A DNA stretch of 64,000 bases from Limnobacter sp. (GCA_029866125.1 JARWZZ010000019.1:186001-250000), one strand, 5' to 3'. Shown: positions 24,699-36,334, counted from the first letter of the stretch. The notes: generated by a model from the letters alone, not told the origin. Numbers and translations: made by a program.

Positions 24699-25976
24699 CT
24701 AGTCGACCTTGCGCCCAATGGCCCGGTAGCCAATGTCGGTGCGGTACTGCATGCCTTCAAAGTTTACAGACTTGATGAGCTCATACGCTTTGTTTTGAGC
24801 CAGCCGTACAGAATCACCCAGTGCCGTGGCGCACAACACCCGGCCGCCGGAGGTTAGCACTTTGCCGTCTTTTTCCACTGTACCTGCGTGAAACACTTTG
24901 GCTTCAGTACTTTGGCCTTCAGATTGGTGAATTTCATCGCCTGTGCGCGGTGTTTGGGGGTAATTGGCGGCTGCCAGTACCACACCCAGAGCAGTGCGGC
25001 GGTCCCACTGGGCTTCAATTTGGTCCAGCGTGCCGTCAATGCCGTGGTCCAACAATTCCACAAAATCGCTTTTCATGCGCATCATAATGGGCTGGGTTTC
25101 AGGGTCACCAAACCGGCAGTTGTACTCCAAAACCTTGGGGATGTTGTCGCTGTTAATCATTAAGCCGGCATACAAAAAGCCAGTGAAGATGATGCCGTCC
25201 TTTTTCATGCCGTTGATGGTGGGGTAAATCACCTCGCGCATCACCCGGGCGTGCATGGTGGGCGTTACCACTGGGGCGGGGGAGTAAGCACCCATGCCGC
25301 CTGTGTTGGGGCCTTCATCGCCGTCCAGCAAGCGTTTGTGGTCTTGGCTGGACGCCATGGCCAAGGCGTTGTTGCCGTCCACCATCACGATGAAGCTGGC
25401 TTCCTCGCCTTCCAAAAACTCCTCAATCACCACGCGTGAACCTGCTGAGCCCATGGAGTTGCCAACCAGCATGTCGTCAATGGCTTGGTGGGCTTCGTCA
25501 AGGCTCATGGCCACTACCACACCTTTGCCAGCCGCCAGTCCATCGGCTTTGATCACAATCGGCGCACCTTTGGCGTTGATGTAATCGTGAGCCAATTTCG
25601 CATCGCTGAAGGTGGAATATTCCGCGGTGGGAATGTTGTGCCGCTTCATGAATGCTTTGGCGTAGTCCTTTGAGCTTTCAAGCTGGGCTGCCAAGCGTGT
25701 GGGGCCAAATATGCGTTGGTCATTTTTGCGGAACACATCCACAATGCCCGCGGCCAGAGGCGCTTCGGGGCCAACAACTGTGAGGTGGATGCCTTCGGCT
25801 TTTGCGAATGCCGCAAGCTCGTTCAGGTCAGTTATGGCTAGGTTTTCTAGTTTCGCTTCTTGCGCAGTGCCGCCATTGCCAGGTGCCACATACACTTTGC
25901 TGACGCGGGGGGATTGGGCAATACGCCAAGCCATTGCATGTTCGCGGCCACCTGAACCGATCACCATGATTTTCAT
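24699..25976 (-). CDS. purD: Phosphoribosylamine-glycine ligase
   Basis: 425 residues, normal for PurD (E. coli 429). It ligates glycine to phosphoribosylamine with ATP in purine synthesis. The N-terminus [20 protein letters not shown] is the family signature. The ATP-grasp domain shows [14 protein letters not shown] and [17 protein letters not shown], and RFGDPETQP is the PurD motif. It follows yebC by 24 bp in the minus-strand run. Confidence 0.97.
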   Translation of the reverse strand: MKIMVIGSGGREHAMAWRIAQSPRVSKVYVAPGNGGTAQEAKLENLAITDLNELAAFAKAEGIHLTVVGPEAPLAAGIVDVFRKNDQRIFGPTRLAAQLESSKDYAKAFMKRHNIPTAEYSTFSDAKLAHDYINAKGAPIVIKADGLAAGKGVVVAMSLDEAHQAIDDMLVGNSMGSAGSRVVIEEFLEGEEASFIVMVDGNNALAMASSQDHKRLLDGDEGPNTGGMGAYSPAPVVTPTMHARVMREVIYPTINGMKKDGIIFTGFLYAGLMINSDNIPKVLEYNCRFGDPETQPIMMRMKSDFVELLDHGIDGTLDQIEAQWDRRTALGVVLAAANYPQTPRTGDEIHQSEGQSTEAKVFHAGTVEKDGKVLTSGGRVLCATALGDSVRLAQNKAYELIKSVNFEGMQYRTDIGYRAIGRKVD

Positions 25977-26000
25977 TTCGGACTCTCCGTTCAGATTGCT

Positions 26001-26726
26001 TTATTCGTTAATGATGACGTTGGTGTAAACCTCTTGTACATCGTCAAGGTCGTCCAGTGCGTCCAGTAGTTTTTGCATTCTTTGGCCGTCTTCGCCTGCC
26101 AACTCGGTCTCAACTTCGGCTTTCCAAACGATGTTGGAGCTTTCTGGTGTAAGCCCGGCTGCGCCGAAAGCGGTAATAACTGTGTGGTAAGCGGGAATTT
26201 CGCAAACCACTTCGATGTAACCGTCTTCGTCGGTGACCACGTCATCTGCGCCTGCTTCCAGCGCAATTTCCATAATTTGATCTTCATTGTTGCCCGGGCC
26301 AAACACAAACTGCCCGCAGTGTTTGAACATGAATGCCACAGAGCCGTCTGTGCCCATGTTGCCGCCGTGTTTGGCAAAAGCGTGGCGTACTTCGGGTGCG
26401 GTACGTGCTTTGTTGTCGGTCATGCATTCCACAATCACAGCGGCGCCACCAATGCCGTAGCCTTCATAGCGAATTTCTTCGTAATTGACGCCATCGGCCT
26501 CGCCAGTGCCGCGTGCAATGGCGCGCAACACGTTGTCTTTGGGCATGTTGGCTGCGGTGGCTTTTTCCATCGCCAAGCGCAGGCGCGGGTTGGTTAATGT
26601 GTCGCCCCCGCCTTCACGCGCAGCAACAGTCACTTCACGAATGATTTTGGTCCAGGCCTTACCGCGCTTGGCATCTTGCCTGCTTTTGCGGTGTTGAATA
26701 TTGGCCCATTTGCTATGTCCAGCCAT
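26001..26726 (-). CDS. YebC/PmpR-family translation/transcription factor
   Basis: 241 residues, a full-length YebC family member. It opens [20 protein letters not shown], the family signature, followed by [19 protein letters not shown]. The C-terminus is acidic ([16 protein letters not shown]), as usual. Family members were described as DNA-binding regulators (PmpR) and, more recently, as factors relieving ribosome stalling. It is the first gene of the minus-strand run, divergent from mscL with about 140 bp between, so a promoter for the run probably lies there. Confidence 0.93.
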   Translation of the reverse strand: MAGHSKWANIQHRKSRQDAKRGKAWTKIIREVTVAAREGGGDTLTNPRLRLAMEKATAANMPKDNVLRAIARGTGEADGVNYEEIRYEGYGIGGAAVIVECMTDNKARTAPEVRHAFAKHGGNMGTDGSVAFMFKHCGQFVFGPGNNEDQIMEIALEAGADDVVTDEDGYIEVVCEIPAYHTVITAFGAAGLTPESSNIVWKAEVETELAGEDGQRMQKLLDALDDLDDVQEVYTNVIINE

Positions 26727-26866
26727 GGTTTTCTTGCGCTAAGGATGTAAGAGGCTGGATTTTATCACTTTGAAGAGGGCAGGGCTTGCCGGGCTGGGTT
26801 TACACGGCGATAATCAACGCGCAGATTTTTTCATCATTTAACAATCCGTACCATTTGGAGCACTAC

Positions 26867-27313
26867 ATGAGTTTACTGAAAGATTTTAAAGACTTCGCAG
26901 TCAAGGGCAATGTGATTGACTTGGCGGTTGCTGTGATTGTGGGTGGTGCGTTTTCCGGAATTGTTAAAAGTTTAGTCGATGACATCATCATGCCCATTGT
27001 GGGCTCCATTTTCGGCAGTCTAGATTTTTCAGCCTTGTACATTGCCTTGGCCGCTATCCCGCCCGGCGTGCCAGAAACTCTCGATGCCTTGCGTAAAGCC
27101 GGTGTACCGGTGTTGGCCTATGGCAGCTTTGTGTCAGTCATTATTAATTTTGCCATTTTGGCCTTTATTATTTTTATGATGGTGCGCCAAGTCAGCAAGT
27201 TGACCCATGCAATTGCCGCCAAAAAAGAAACAGCGCCCGCTGCCCCGGCACCCACGCCAGAAGATGTGGTTTTGCTGCGCGAAATCCGCGATGCGCTGGT
27301 CAAAAAAGGCTAA
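26867..27313 (+). CDS. mscL: Large-conductance mechanosensitive channel
   Basis: 148 residues from ATG 26867; the track start at 26786 adds a non-homologous lead. MscL is the pentameric inner-membrane safety valve for hypo-osmotic shock. The N-terminal amphipathic helix and pore-lining TM1 are typical ([20 protein letters not shown], then [18 protein letters not shown]). TM2 ([18 protein letters not shown]) is followed by a charged C-terminal bundle. A Pro/Ala stretch ([11 protein letters not shown]) separates the bundle. It is monocistronic, with a glycine riboswitch directly after it for the next gene. Confidence 0.95.
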   Translation: MSLLKDFKDFAVKGNVIDLAVAVIVGGAFSGIVKSLVDDIIMPIVGSIFGSLDFSALYIALAAIPPGVPETLDALRKAGVPVLAYGSFVSVIINFAILAFIIFMMVRQVSKLTHAIAAKKETAPAAPAPTPEDVVLLREIRDALVKKG

Positions 27314-27332
27314 AGCGTTTAAAATTTGAGTG

Positions 27333-27460
27333 GAATCTGGAGAGCGCTGTGCCCGGCAAAATGCCGGGTATGACAGCCGCCGAAGGTGTAAGCAGCAAGC
27401 AACGCTGTGAGTCTCTCAGGCAAAAGGACAGAGAAGGGGCACTCGCGCCCTTGATGTAAC
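27333..27460 (+). ncRNA. Glycine riboswitch (single aptamer) upstream of dadA
   Basis: The leader has the hallmark blocks of a glycine aptamer: TCTGGAGAG, a variable GC hairpin (GCCCGGCAAAATGCCGGG), GCCGCCGAAGGTGTAAG, and CTCTCAGGCAAAAGGACAGA. P1 can pair TCTG (27336) with CAGA (27429). Only one full aptamer is present. It is followed by a hairpin (AAGGGGCACTCGCGCCCTT) that could be the ghost-stem partner of type-1 singletons. The dadA start lies about 50 bp downstream, so it probably controls translation or transcription of that oxidase gene in response to glycine. Confidence 0.9.
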
Positions 27461-27488
27461 TCTGCATAGCAGCTCTGGAGTCGTACTC

Positions 27489-28787
27489 ATGAAAGTTATC
27501 GTCCTTGGTGCCGGCGTTGTCGGCACAACATCCGCTTGGTTTTTGCACAAAGAAGGCTATGAGGTAACGGTCATTGACCGCCAGCCCAATGCCGGCATGG
27601 AAACCTCCTTCGCCAATGGCGGCCAAGTTTCGGTGTCCCACGCCGAGCCTTGGGCCAACCCCGGTGCCCCCAAAAAAGTACTCAAGTACTTGATGAAAGA
27701 AGATGCGCCGCTCTTGTTCCGCTTGCGTGCAGATTCCCGCCAGTGGCGTTGGGGCATGCAGTTTTTGCGTGAATGCACCCCTGAACGCACCCGCCACAAC
27801 ATCATTCAAATGGTGAATTTGGGCACCTACAGCCGCGCGGCCTTGCAGGATGTGCGTGCTGAAACAGGCGTGCAATACGATTGCCTGACCAAAGGCATTT
27901 TGCACTTTTACACCAGCCAGCAAGAATTTGACGAAGCCCTTGGCCCGGCCGAAATCATGCGTGAGTTTGGTTGCGACCGCAAAGTGATCAGTGCTGATGA
28001 AGCCGTGCGTATTGAGCCAGCTTTGGCCTCAGTAAAAAACCGAATTGCAGGCGCAACTTTCACTGAAGCTGACGAAAGTGGCGATGCACACAAATTCACC
28101 AAAAACCTGGCGGCCCATGCTGCATCGCAAGGCGTAAACTTCCGCTACGACACAACCATCTTGGGTTTGGACTCTGAAGGTGGGCAAATCTCCGGCGTTC
28201 GAGTGCGCAACAAGGATGGTCAGGTTGAAACCCTCAAAGCCGACAAATATGTGTTGTGTATGGGCAGCTACAGCCCGATGTTGGTCAAAGACTTGGGTGT
28301 GGACCTGCTGATATACCCAGCCAAAGGCTACTCGGCCACGCTGGAAATTGATGATGCATCCAAAGCCCCATCCACCAGTTTGACCGACGATGAATACAAA
28401 TTGGTGTTTAGCCGCTTGGGTAACCGCCTACGTATTGCAGGTACGGCGGAATTGAATGGTTATAGCACCACATTGAACGACGTTCGATGCAAAGCAATCA
28501 CACGCCGAGTCATGGAGTTGTTCCCCGGCATGGCGGACCCTGAAAAAGCCGTTTACTGGACTGGGTTGCGCCCAGCCACACCGTCCAATGTGCCTTACAT
28601 TGGCCAGTCCAAAATCAGCAATTTGTTTTTAAACACCGGGCATGGCACGCTGGGTTGGACTCACTCTTGTGGGTCTGCCAAATCAATTGCAGCCATTGTG
28701 GCGGGGCGCAGGCCGGATTTGGATTTCGCTTTTACCCGCGAAAGTCAGCTTGAATCAACAAAGGGCGGACTGCCCACCCCTGCCTAA
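27489..28787 (+). CDS. dadA: D-amino acid dehydrogenase small subunit
   Basis: 432 residues, right for DadA (E. coli 432). It is a membrane-associated FAD enzyme that oxidises D-amino acids to keto acids and ammonia. The FAD Rossmann motif is VIVLGAGVVGTTSAWFLH. The DadA-specific block METSFANGGQVSVSHAEPWA follows near residue 45, and the C-terminal NTGHGTLGWTHSCGSAK is diagnostic. GGAG lies about ten bases before the ATG. Control by a glycine riboswitch suggests a role in glycine or D-alanine turnover. It should not be confused with ThiO, which is shorter. Confidence 0.93.
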   Translation: MKVIVLGAGVVGTTSAWFLHKEGYEVTVIDRQPNAGMETSFANGGQVSVSHAEPWANPGAPKKVLKYLMKEDAPLLFRLRADSRQWRWGMQFLRECTPERTRHNIIQMVNLGTYSRAALQDVRAETGVQYDCLTKGILHFYTSQQEFDEALGPAEIMREFGCDRKVISADEAVRIEPALASVKNRIAGATFTEADESGDAHKFTKNLAAHAASQGVNFRYDTTILGLDSEGGQISGVRVRNKDGQVETLKADKYVLCMGSYSPMLVKDLGVDLLIYPAKGYSATLEIDDASKAPSTSLTDDEYKLVFSRLGNRLRIAGTAELNGYSTTLNDVRCKAITRRVMELFPGMADPEKAVYWTGLRPATPSNVPYIGQSKISNLFLNTGHGTLGWTHSCGSAKSIAAIVAGRRPDLDFAFTRESQLESTKGGLPTPA

Positions 28788-28834
28788 GCCTGCTTTTTGC
28801 TAAACTCGGCGCATTCGCTTTTCAGGATGCGCCG

Positions 28835-30652
28835 ATGTCATCAGCACCAAATCACACTGGACCCGCAGAGGCCAATGCCCCTTCGTCCAACTTTTTACGC
28901 AGCATTATTGACCATGACTTGGCCAAGCCCGAGTACGCAAACCGGCCTTGGGCGGGCAGGCCCGGTGGTGCTGAAGTGCAGCAAAATGCCCCAGCAGACC
29001 CTGCAAAAGTACGCTTGCGCTTCCCGCCTGAGCCCAATGGTTACCTGCACGTAGGCCATGCCAAAGCCATTTGCGTGAATTTTGGGCTTGCTGAAGAATA
29101 CCAAGGCGCTTGCCACCTGCGGTTTGACGACACCAACCCTGAAAAAGAAAGCATTGAATTTGCCAACTCCATTGTGGATGCGGTCAGTTGGTTGGGTTTT
29201 GGCTGGAACCAGTTTGGCGACGACAACCTGTACCACGCCAGCGATTACTTCGAGTTTATGTACCAAGCGGCTGAGTTTTTGATCAAAGCCGGTTTGGCCT
29301 ATGTGGATCAGCAATCGGCGGATGACATGCGCGCCAACCGGGGCACCTTGGTTGAAGCAGGCAAAAACTCCCCATTCCGCGACCGCCCAGTGGCAGAAAG
29401 TTTGCAAATTTTCCGCGACATGCGCGCAGGCAAGCTGGACGATGGTGCGGCTGTGCTGCGTGCCAAAATTGACATGGCCAGCCCCAACATGAACATGCGG
29501 GACCCCGCCATTTACCGCATCAAACGGGCGCACCACCACCGCACCGGCGACGCATGGTGCATTTACCCGATGTACACCTTTGCCCACCCGATTGAAGACG
29601 CCTTGGAGCGTATTACCCACAGCTTCTGCACCTTGGAGTTTGAAGACCAGCGCCCGTTCTATGACTGGACAGTGGGCAACTTGGCAATGAGCCATGTGAC
29701 TGCGGAAGGCGAAACCCTTCGGCCCATGCTGATACACCCTTTGCCCAAACAAACCGAATTTGCACGTTTGAACCTAAGCTATGTCATCACCAGCAAGCGC
29801 AAATTGCAGCAGTTGGTGACCGAGAATAAGGTCAGCGGTTGGGATGACCCCCGCCTGCCCACCATCGTCGGCCTGCGCCGCAGGGGTTACACGCCTGCTG
29901 CACTGCGTTTGTTTTGTGCACGTATTGGCGTGTCCAAGGCGGATTCTTGGATTGATTATTCCGTGCTGGAAGGCTCTTTGCGGGACGACCTCGACCCCAA
30001 AGCCCATCGCACCGTGGCGGTGCTCGACCCCATTCAACTGATTCTGGACAATGTGCCCGAAGACTGGACCGACACCTGCCAAGCCCCTGTTCACCCGCAT
30101 CACGAAGAGTGGGGTACCCGCCAGTTCACCATCGGCAAACGGTTGTGGATTGAGGGTGAAGATTTTCAAGAAGTACCTGAGAAGAAGTTCTTCCGCCTTT
30201 TCCCAGGCAACAAAGTGCGCTTGCGCTATGGCTTTGTGGTGGAATGCACAGGCTGCGACAAAGATGCCAACGGCAAAGTGACCGCAGTGCACGCCAATGT
30301 ATTTTTAGACAGCAAGTCCGGAACCCCCGGCGCAGACACCTACAAAGTCAAAGGCAACTTGCACTGGGTCAATGCGGCCGACGCAATTACTGCAACAGTG
30401 CGCTTGTATGATCGCCTGTTCACCGATGAGCATCCGGACGCCGGTGGTAAGAACTTTCTGGAAAGTTTAAACCCCAACTCCCTGACCGAGGTAACAGCCT
30501 ACTTGGAAGCGAGCGTCAAAGGTTGCAAAGCCGGAAGCGCCTTCCAATTTGAGCGGCATGGGTATTTTGTGGCTGACATCAAAGACCACAGTGAAAATCA
30601 CATGGTATTCAACCGTGCAGTCACTTTGAAAGACAGTTGGAGTAAATCATGA
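28835..30652 (+). CDS. glnS: Glutaminyl-tRNA synthetase
   Basis: 605 residues. GlnRS charges tRNA-Gln directly. The class I HIGH motif is in PPEPNGYLHVGHAKAIC and the KMSKS equivalent is ITSKRKLQQLV. The C-terminal anticodon-binding beta-barrels follow (FTIGKRLWIEGEDFQ). It is about 50 residues longer than E. coli GlnRS (554), with an N-terminal extension before PSSNFLRSIIDHDLA and a slightly longer C-terminus, common in Burkholderiales. The next gene starts 9 bp after the stop. Confidence 0.97.
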   Translation: MSSAPNHTGPAEANAPSSNFLRSIIDHDLAKPEYANRPWAGRPGGAEVQQNAPADPAKVRLRFPPEPNGYLHVGHAKAICVNFGLAEEYQGACHLRFDDTNPEKESIEFANSIVDAVSWLGFGWNQFGDDNLYHASDYFEFMYQAAEFLIKAGLAYVDQQSADDMRANRGTLVEAGKNSPFRDRPVAESLQIFRDMRAGKLDDGAAVLRAKIDMASPNMNMRDPAIYRIKRAHHHRTGDAWCIYPMYTFAHPIEDALERITHSFCTLEFEDQRPFYDWTVGNLAMSHVTAEGETLRPMLIHPLPKQTEFARLNLSYVITSKRKLQQLVTENKVSGWDDPRLPTIVGLRRRGYTPAALRLFCARIGVSKADSWIDYSVLEGSLRDDLDPKAHRTVAVLDPIQLILDNVPEDWTDTCQAPVHPHHEEWGTRQFTIGKRLWIEGEDFQEVPEKKFFRLFPGNKVRLRYGFVVECTGCDKDANGKVTAVHANVFLDSKSGTPGADTYKVKGNLHWVNAADAITATVRLYDRLFTDEHPDAGGKNFLESLNPNSLTEVTAYLEASVKGCKAGSAFQFERHGYFVADIKDHSENHMVFNRAVTLKDSWSKS

Positions 30653-30661
30653 AGAGAGTGA

Positions 30662-32734
30662 ATGTCGGATCTTAAATCCAGGACAAATGCGACCCATTCC
30701 TTGCGTGTTATTTTGCAGGGAATGGAAGCAGATGAGTCCAACGACGCCAATATTGTCCACCTCGCGCATTTGGTCGATTGGCTCAGGATGGGCTTAATCA
30801 CACCTGAGCTGGATGTACAAAGCCGTTTTCGGATCCTATTGGATGTTTTGGCCGAGGAGCCCGAGTTGCGTCAGCAAGTGGCTGCATTTGTTGAGCAGTT
30901 TCTCGGCAGCCTGAAATACCTGTACACCTTTGCCGAGCTGGGTATTCTCAACGACGAAACCTTCGGGCAGGCGCTGAGTAACCGAATTTTTCAACGCATG
31001 TTGCCCGCCACGGTGGAAGACAAAACAGTGCAGGAAAGCCTGAACCTTGTTTTCCCACGCAAGAATGACCATGAATGGCTGAGCGAAATTCCAGCGCCTT
31101 TCTGGACTGAATTGCTGTCTTATCTAGGAATATCAGAGCCCACAGTGCCACTGTGGCGAAAAGTTAGAATGGAAGCCATTGATTCGATGGAGATTCTTTC
31201 TGTTCGAATCGCCGGCCTTGGCGTGGATTCCGAGTTTGTTCAAAGCTTGGGCGCACTCGATCGAGAAAGTTCCCCCTTTGTAGAGCAACTGCTGGAGTTG
31301 CGTGCGGTGATGGAAAATGCGCGTCAGCGGATTGTGGACAATCTCGAACTGGACGACATGGCCCAGCACCTGGACGTGCTGCTGGACCAATGCAAGCAAC
31401 AGATCAAAAGGGCCTATTCGCAGGCACGAAATCAGGGTATTTCGGTGGGCTTGAGTTTGCGTTTAATCCGGCTTGAACAATCCATTAAACGGCTGCATGT
31501 ATTGATGATGCTCAGCGGCCTGCTTCCTGTAAACAACAGGGCTGAGTTGGCTATCGACTTTTTCTACACACTGACACGTGAAGAAAACCGAAAACATTCG
31601 ATTGTAGATTTGTGGCGCAGCACCACGGGAAAGGTTGCTCAACGCATTACAGAATACGCAAGCCGGACCGGCGAAAAATACGCCACAGAAACCGCATCCG
31701 AATATTGGTCCATGGCCAAGGCGGCTGCGGGTGCGGGTGTGGTTATCGCCTTTTTGTCCCTTATTAAGGCGGGTATTTCAGCTTTGAATTTACCCCCGCT
31801 TTGGGAGGCTGTGGGCTTCAGCCTGAACTATGGGCTTGGTTTTGTATTCATACATATATTGAGTTACACCATTGCCACCAAGCAACCTGCGATGACGGCT
31901 GCCCGATTGGCCTCGGCGCTTGATGGTTACAAGGGCAAACTCAGCTCGCAAGATAAAATCGAAACCTTGATTGTTCAAGTTGCCCGAACCCAATTCATTG
32001 CCATTTTAGGCAATGTGGTTTTGGCTTTTTTGACGGCCACCGCAGTCGCGTTGGCCTTGGGTTACATCATGGCTGGGCCAGTCATCGGCGACGCCAAGGC
32101 CGCCAAAATGATGGCCGAATTAAACCCAATTGCCTCTGGCGCCATTCCCCATGCGGCCATTGCGGGGGTTTGCTTGTATCTGTCCGGCGTCATTGCTGGG
32201 TATTACGACAACTTGTGCCTGTACTACCGAATCCCATCCCGGCTCAGAAAAGTGACTTGGTTGCGCTCCTTGTTGGGTGTGCAGCGGGTCAACCAATTGG
32301 CTGATTATGTGGCTGACAACCTGGGCGCCTTGGCCAGTAACTTCTTTTTTGGATGCATGTTGGGCTCCATCGGCTTTTTAGGCCTGATTGTGGGCTTACC
32401 CCTTGATATCCGCCACATTACATTTTCTACCGCCAACTTGGCTTATGCCCTTCACTCCCAAGGCTACGATTTGCCACTACAAGAAGTTGTACTTGCATCG
32501 ATTGGTGTGGTTGTAATTGGCCTGGTCAATTTGGCGGTCAGCTTTAGTTTGGCATTTAAAACAGCCTTGCGCGCACGCGGCATTTACACCATCGGTGGGT
32601 GGGGTTTGGCGCGACGTTTGATTGTTCGTTTTGTACGTAGACCACAAGATTTTTTCATCCCTCCGCCAGATCAGGCCTTGCAGGGGCCGTCGGAACCCAC
32701 CGAAAAGTCGGTTCAAACGGATGAGCTGAAGTGA
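30662..32734 (+). CDS. Gcr-type 'site-specific recombinase' family, multi-pass membrane protein
   Basis: 690 residues matching my memory of the family labelled site-specific recombinase Gcr (Pfam SpecificRecomb), which often follows glnS in Burkholderiales. The first ~340 residues are soluble and helical. The second half holds at least five long hydrophobic segments, for example GVVIAFLSLIKAGISALNLP, GNVVLAFLTATAVALALGYI and GVVVIGLVNLAVSFSLAF. No tyrosine- or serine-recombinase catalytic signature is visible. The sequence therefore shows an inner-membrane protein, and the recombinase label looks doubtful. There are no repeats or inverted sites around it. Confidence 0.75.
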   Translation: MSDLKSRTNATHSLRVILQGMEADESNDANIVHLAHLVDWLRMGLITPELDVQSRFRILLDVLAEEPELRQQVAAFVEQFLGSLKYLYTFAELGILNDETFGQALSNRIFQRMLPATVEDKTVQESLNLVFPRKNDHEWLSEIPAPFWTELLSYLGISEPTVPLWRKVRMEAIDSMEILSVRIAGLGVDSEFVQSLGALDRESSPFVEQLLELRAVMENARQRIVDNLELDDMAQHLDVLLDQCKQQIKRAYSQARNQGISVGLSLRLIRLEQSIKRLHVLMMLSGLLPVNNRAELAIDFFYTLTREENRKHSIVDLWRSTTGKVAQRITEYASRTGEKYATETASEYWSMAKAAAGAGVVIAFLSLIKAGISALNLPPLWEAVGFSLNYGLGFVFIHILSYTIATKQPAMTAARLASALDGYKGKLSSQDKIETLIVQVARTQFIAILGNVVLAFLTATAVALALGYIMAGPVIGDAKAAKMMAELNPIASGAIPHAAIAGVCLYLSGVIAGYYDNLCLYYRIPSRLRKVTWLRSLLGVQRVNQLADYVADNLGALASNFFFGCMLGSIGFLGLIVGLPLDIRHITFSTANLAYALHSQGYDLPLQEVVLASIGVVVIGLVNLAVSFSLAFKTALRARGIYTIGGWGLARRLIVRFVRRPQDFFIPPPDQALQGPSEPTEKSVQTDELK

Positions 32735-32861
32735 GAGTGCGAACTTTTGTCAAAGCAGTCAAAGCACAAATCAAACTTGAAAACGTAACTGGTTTTTTCC
32801 AGCCCCCAAAAGACCCAGCGTATCACCTTGAGATTCCTCAACCGGCGATTGGAGAGCAGGA

Positions 32862-33404
32862 ATGAGTTTTCCGAAATACCCCAACTACCTGACTGTTAAG
32901 GCGCTGATCTTTTGTTTCCGGCTCTCCCTGCTTTACTTTTGCCTTGGCTTAACGCCCCTTGCCCATGCGGACCAACCCTGCGCGCAGTCTGAAATTCCGG
33001 CAGAACTTCAATCATTTAGGCAGTCGAAAGACATTCGCCATCTAAAGTACGTTAAGTCTCAGCAAACCATGTCGGGTCAAATCGGCGGCTTGGGTAGTTT
33101 TCAGTCCCAGCTTTATGCTTGCGATCACCAAGGTATTCATTTGGTTTTCACTTTCGAACAAATTCTGGATGAAGTGGATTTACAAAAAAAGATGGGTAAA
33201 GCGCTTGGAGCTTTTGCGCGGCCAATATTCGGAAAGTCTGCCACCAAGTTTTTGGCGAATACCCAAAGTTTTGATTATGAAAAACTCTCGAAGTCTGTCA
33301 GTTTAGACGTGTTGGCGGGCGAGCTTGGCCGGAGTGAAATCAAGCTTCAAATCCTTGAAGTGGAAGGTATGTATATGCTGTCCATTAAAGCTTGGGGCGG
33401 GTAG
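32862..33404 (+). CDS. Small exported protein of unknown function
   Basis: 180 residues. The N-terminus is basic then hydrophobic (FRLSLLYFCLGLTPLAHA), ending at a likely signal peptidase site before DQPCAQ. The mature part of about 140 residues has two Cys (PCAQ and YACDHQG) that may pair, and a strand-rich end (SEIKLQILEVEGMYMLSIKA). It looks like a LolA-type or similar small beta domain, but I cannot support a family name. It lies 127 bp after the Gcr-like gene and converges with the cobalamin adenosyltransferase gene. Confidence 0.55.
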   Translation: MSFPKYPNYLTVKALIFCFRLSLLYFCLGLTPLAHADQPCAQSEIPAELQSFRQSKDIRHLKYVKSQQTMSGQIGGLGSFQSQLYACDHQGIHLVFTFEQILDEVDLQKKMGKALGAFARPIFGKSATKFLANTQSFDYEKLSKSVSLDVLAGELGRSEIKLQILEVEGMYMLSIKAWGG

Positions 33405-33477
33405 AGGGAACATAAGATCTTTTGATCTTGAAGGCCTTTCTATCAATTTCTACACCGCCCTTGTTGCGCAGCTTAGT

Positions 33478-34065
33478 CTAATCACCCTGAATGTCTGGCT
33501 TGTTGAACCCCTTATGCCACAACACATCAGTTACCCCAGCTTGGTGGTGAATCCACCTTGCTGCAACAAACAACAAGTCTGACAAACGGTTCAAATAATG
33601 CAGCAACACCTCAGGTGTTTCCGCGTCCTTTTGCTTTTCCGCTTTTTCTTTCAGCGCCACCAGCGAGCGTTCTGCACGGCGGCACACTGTGCGTGCAATG
33701 TGGGCGTAAGCGGATGCGCGGCTTCCGCCGGGCAGAATAAATTCTTCCAAACGTTTCAGCGGTGCATTGAAGTCGGCAATCAGTTTGTCCAGCCGTTCAA
33801 CCGCTTTTTCTGGAAACACATCAAAACCCGGCATGCACAAAGCCGCGCCCAAGTCGAACAAGTCATGTTGGATGCGGATCAATTCCGTGTTCAAAGGCTC
33901 GGGAATGGGTTCAGTGAGCAACAGGCCGATGTGAGAGTTCAACTCGTCCACATCGCCCATGGTTTGTACGCGAAGATCGCATTTCATGACCCGGTGGCCC
34001 ACAGCCAAGCCTGTGGTGCCGTCATCCCCAGTGCGGGTGGTAATGGTGCTTAAGCGGTTAGCCAT
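33478..34065 (-). CDS. Cob(I)alamin adenosyltransferase (PduO type)
   Basis: 195 residues from ATG 34065; the track start adds 22 non-homologous residues. The enzyme adds the 5'-deoxyadenosyl group from ATP to reduced cobalamin. The PduO N-terminal ATP motif TITTRTGDDGTTGLAVGHRV is clear. The conserved C-terminal helices (VCRRAERSLVAL and YLNRLSDLLFVAARW) carry the Arg residues of the active site. It is divergent from thiC, sharing a 289-bp gap. It implies that the organism uses adenosylcobalamin, made or salvaged. Confidence 0.93.
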   Translation of the reverse strand: MANRLSTITTRTGDDGTTGLAVGHRVMKCDLRVQTMGDVDELNSHIGLLLTEPIPEPLNTELIRIQHDLFDLGAALCMPGFDVFPEKAVERLDKLIADFNAPLKRLEEFILPGGSRASAYAHIARTVCRRAERSLVALKEKAEKQKDAETPEVLLHYLNRLSDLLFVAARWIHHQAGVTDVLWHKGFNKPDIQGD

Positions 34066-34152
34066 TTTTAAATAAGTATTTTCAAAGAGTTGGTGGTGAA
34101 GGAGGGCGTTGTGTTGTTTACCCCTTGCCATCAGCCTATACTAGCAGCTAAA

Positions 34153-34237
34153 GAACGCAGGGGTCCTGACGCATTGGCGTCGGGTGAGAAAAACCCTTCG
34201 AACCTGTACAGATAATGCTGGTGGCAGGAAGCGTTTC
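34153..34237 (+). ncRNA. TPP riboswitch (THI element) upstream of thiC
   Basis: The conserved THI blocks are all present in order: AGGGGTCC, a variable hairpin (GACGCATTGGCGTC), GGGTGAGA, ACCCTTCGAACCTG, AGATAATGCTGG and GGAAGCGTTT. P1 can form between AACGC (34154) and GCGTT (34231). It lies about 118 bp before the thiC ATG. TPP binding should lower thiC expression. No second copy is found before thiS, thiD or thiE. Confidence 0.95.
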
Positions 34238-34318
34238 AATCGGGCAACTCACAATACTCCCGGGTGGAAGCTTTCTGTTCAAGCACCCGATAGATGGCAA
34301 ATCGATGACTCAATGTAG

Positions 34319-36271
<1,953 letters not shown>

Positions 36272-36300
36272 TTGAAGTTGTAGTTGCAATAAGTTGCAAT

Positions 36301-36334
36301 AAAAAAGGCCCGCAGTGATGTGGGCCTTTTTTTG
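36301..36334 (+). terminator. Bidirectional terminator between thiC and the CsgG-like gene
   Basis: A perfect 7-bp stem GGCCCGC / GTGGGCC-type hairpin (36307-36326, one G.T) with loop AGTGAT, preceded by A6 and followed by T7. It ends thiC about 30 bp after the stop. With A and T runs on both sides, it can also terminate the minus-strand CsgG-like cluster, which ends at 36372. Confidence 0.92.

Noticed and set aside
27300-27923. 207-residue minus-strand ORF across the riboswitch
   Set aside because: Covers the glycine riboswitch and the dadA 5' end on the wrong strand.
28895-29752. 285-residue minus-strand ORF
   Set aside because: Antisense to glnS; no motif or ribosome site.
30662-32734. 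A mobile element, because of the 'site-specific recombinase' family name
   Set aside because: No recombinase motif, no inverted repeats or attachment sites, several membrane segments, and tight spacing to glnS.
33414-33429. AAGATC-TTTT-GATCTT hairpin as a terminator
   Set aside because: Only a 6-bp AT-rich stem with no T-run after it; too weak to call.
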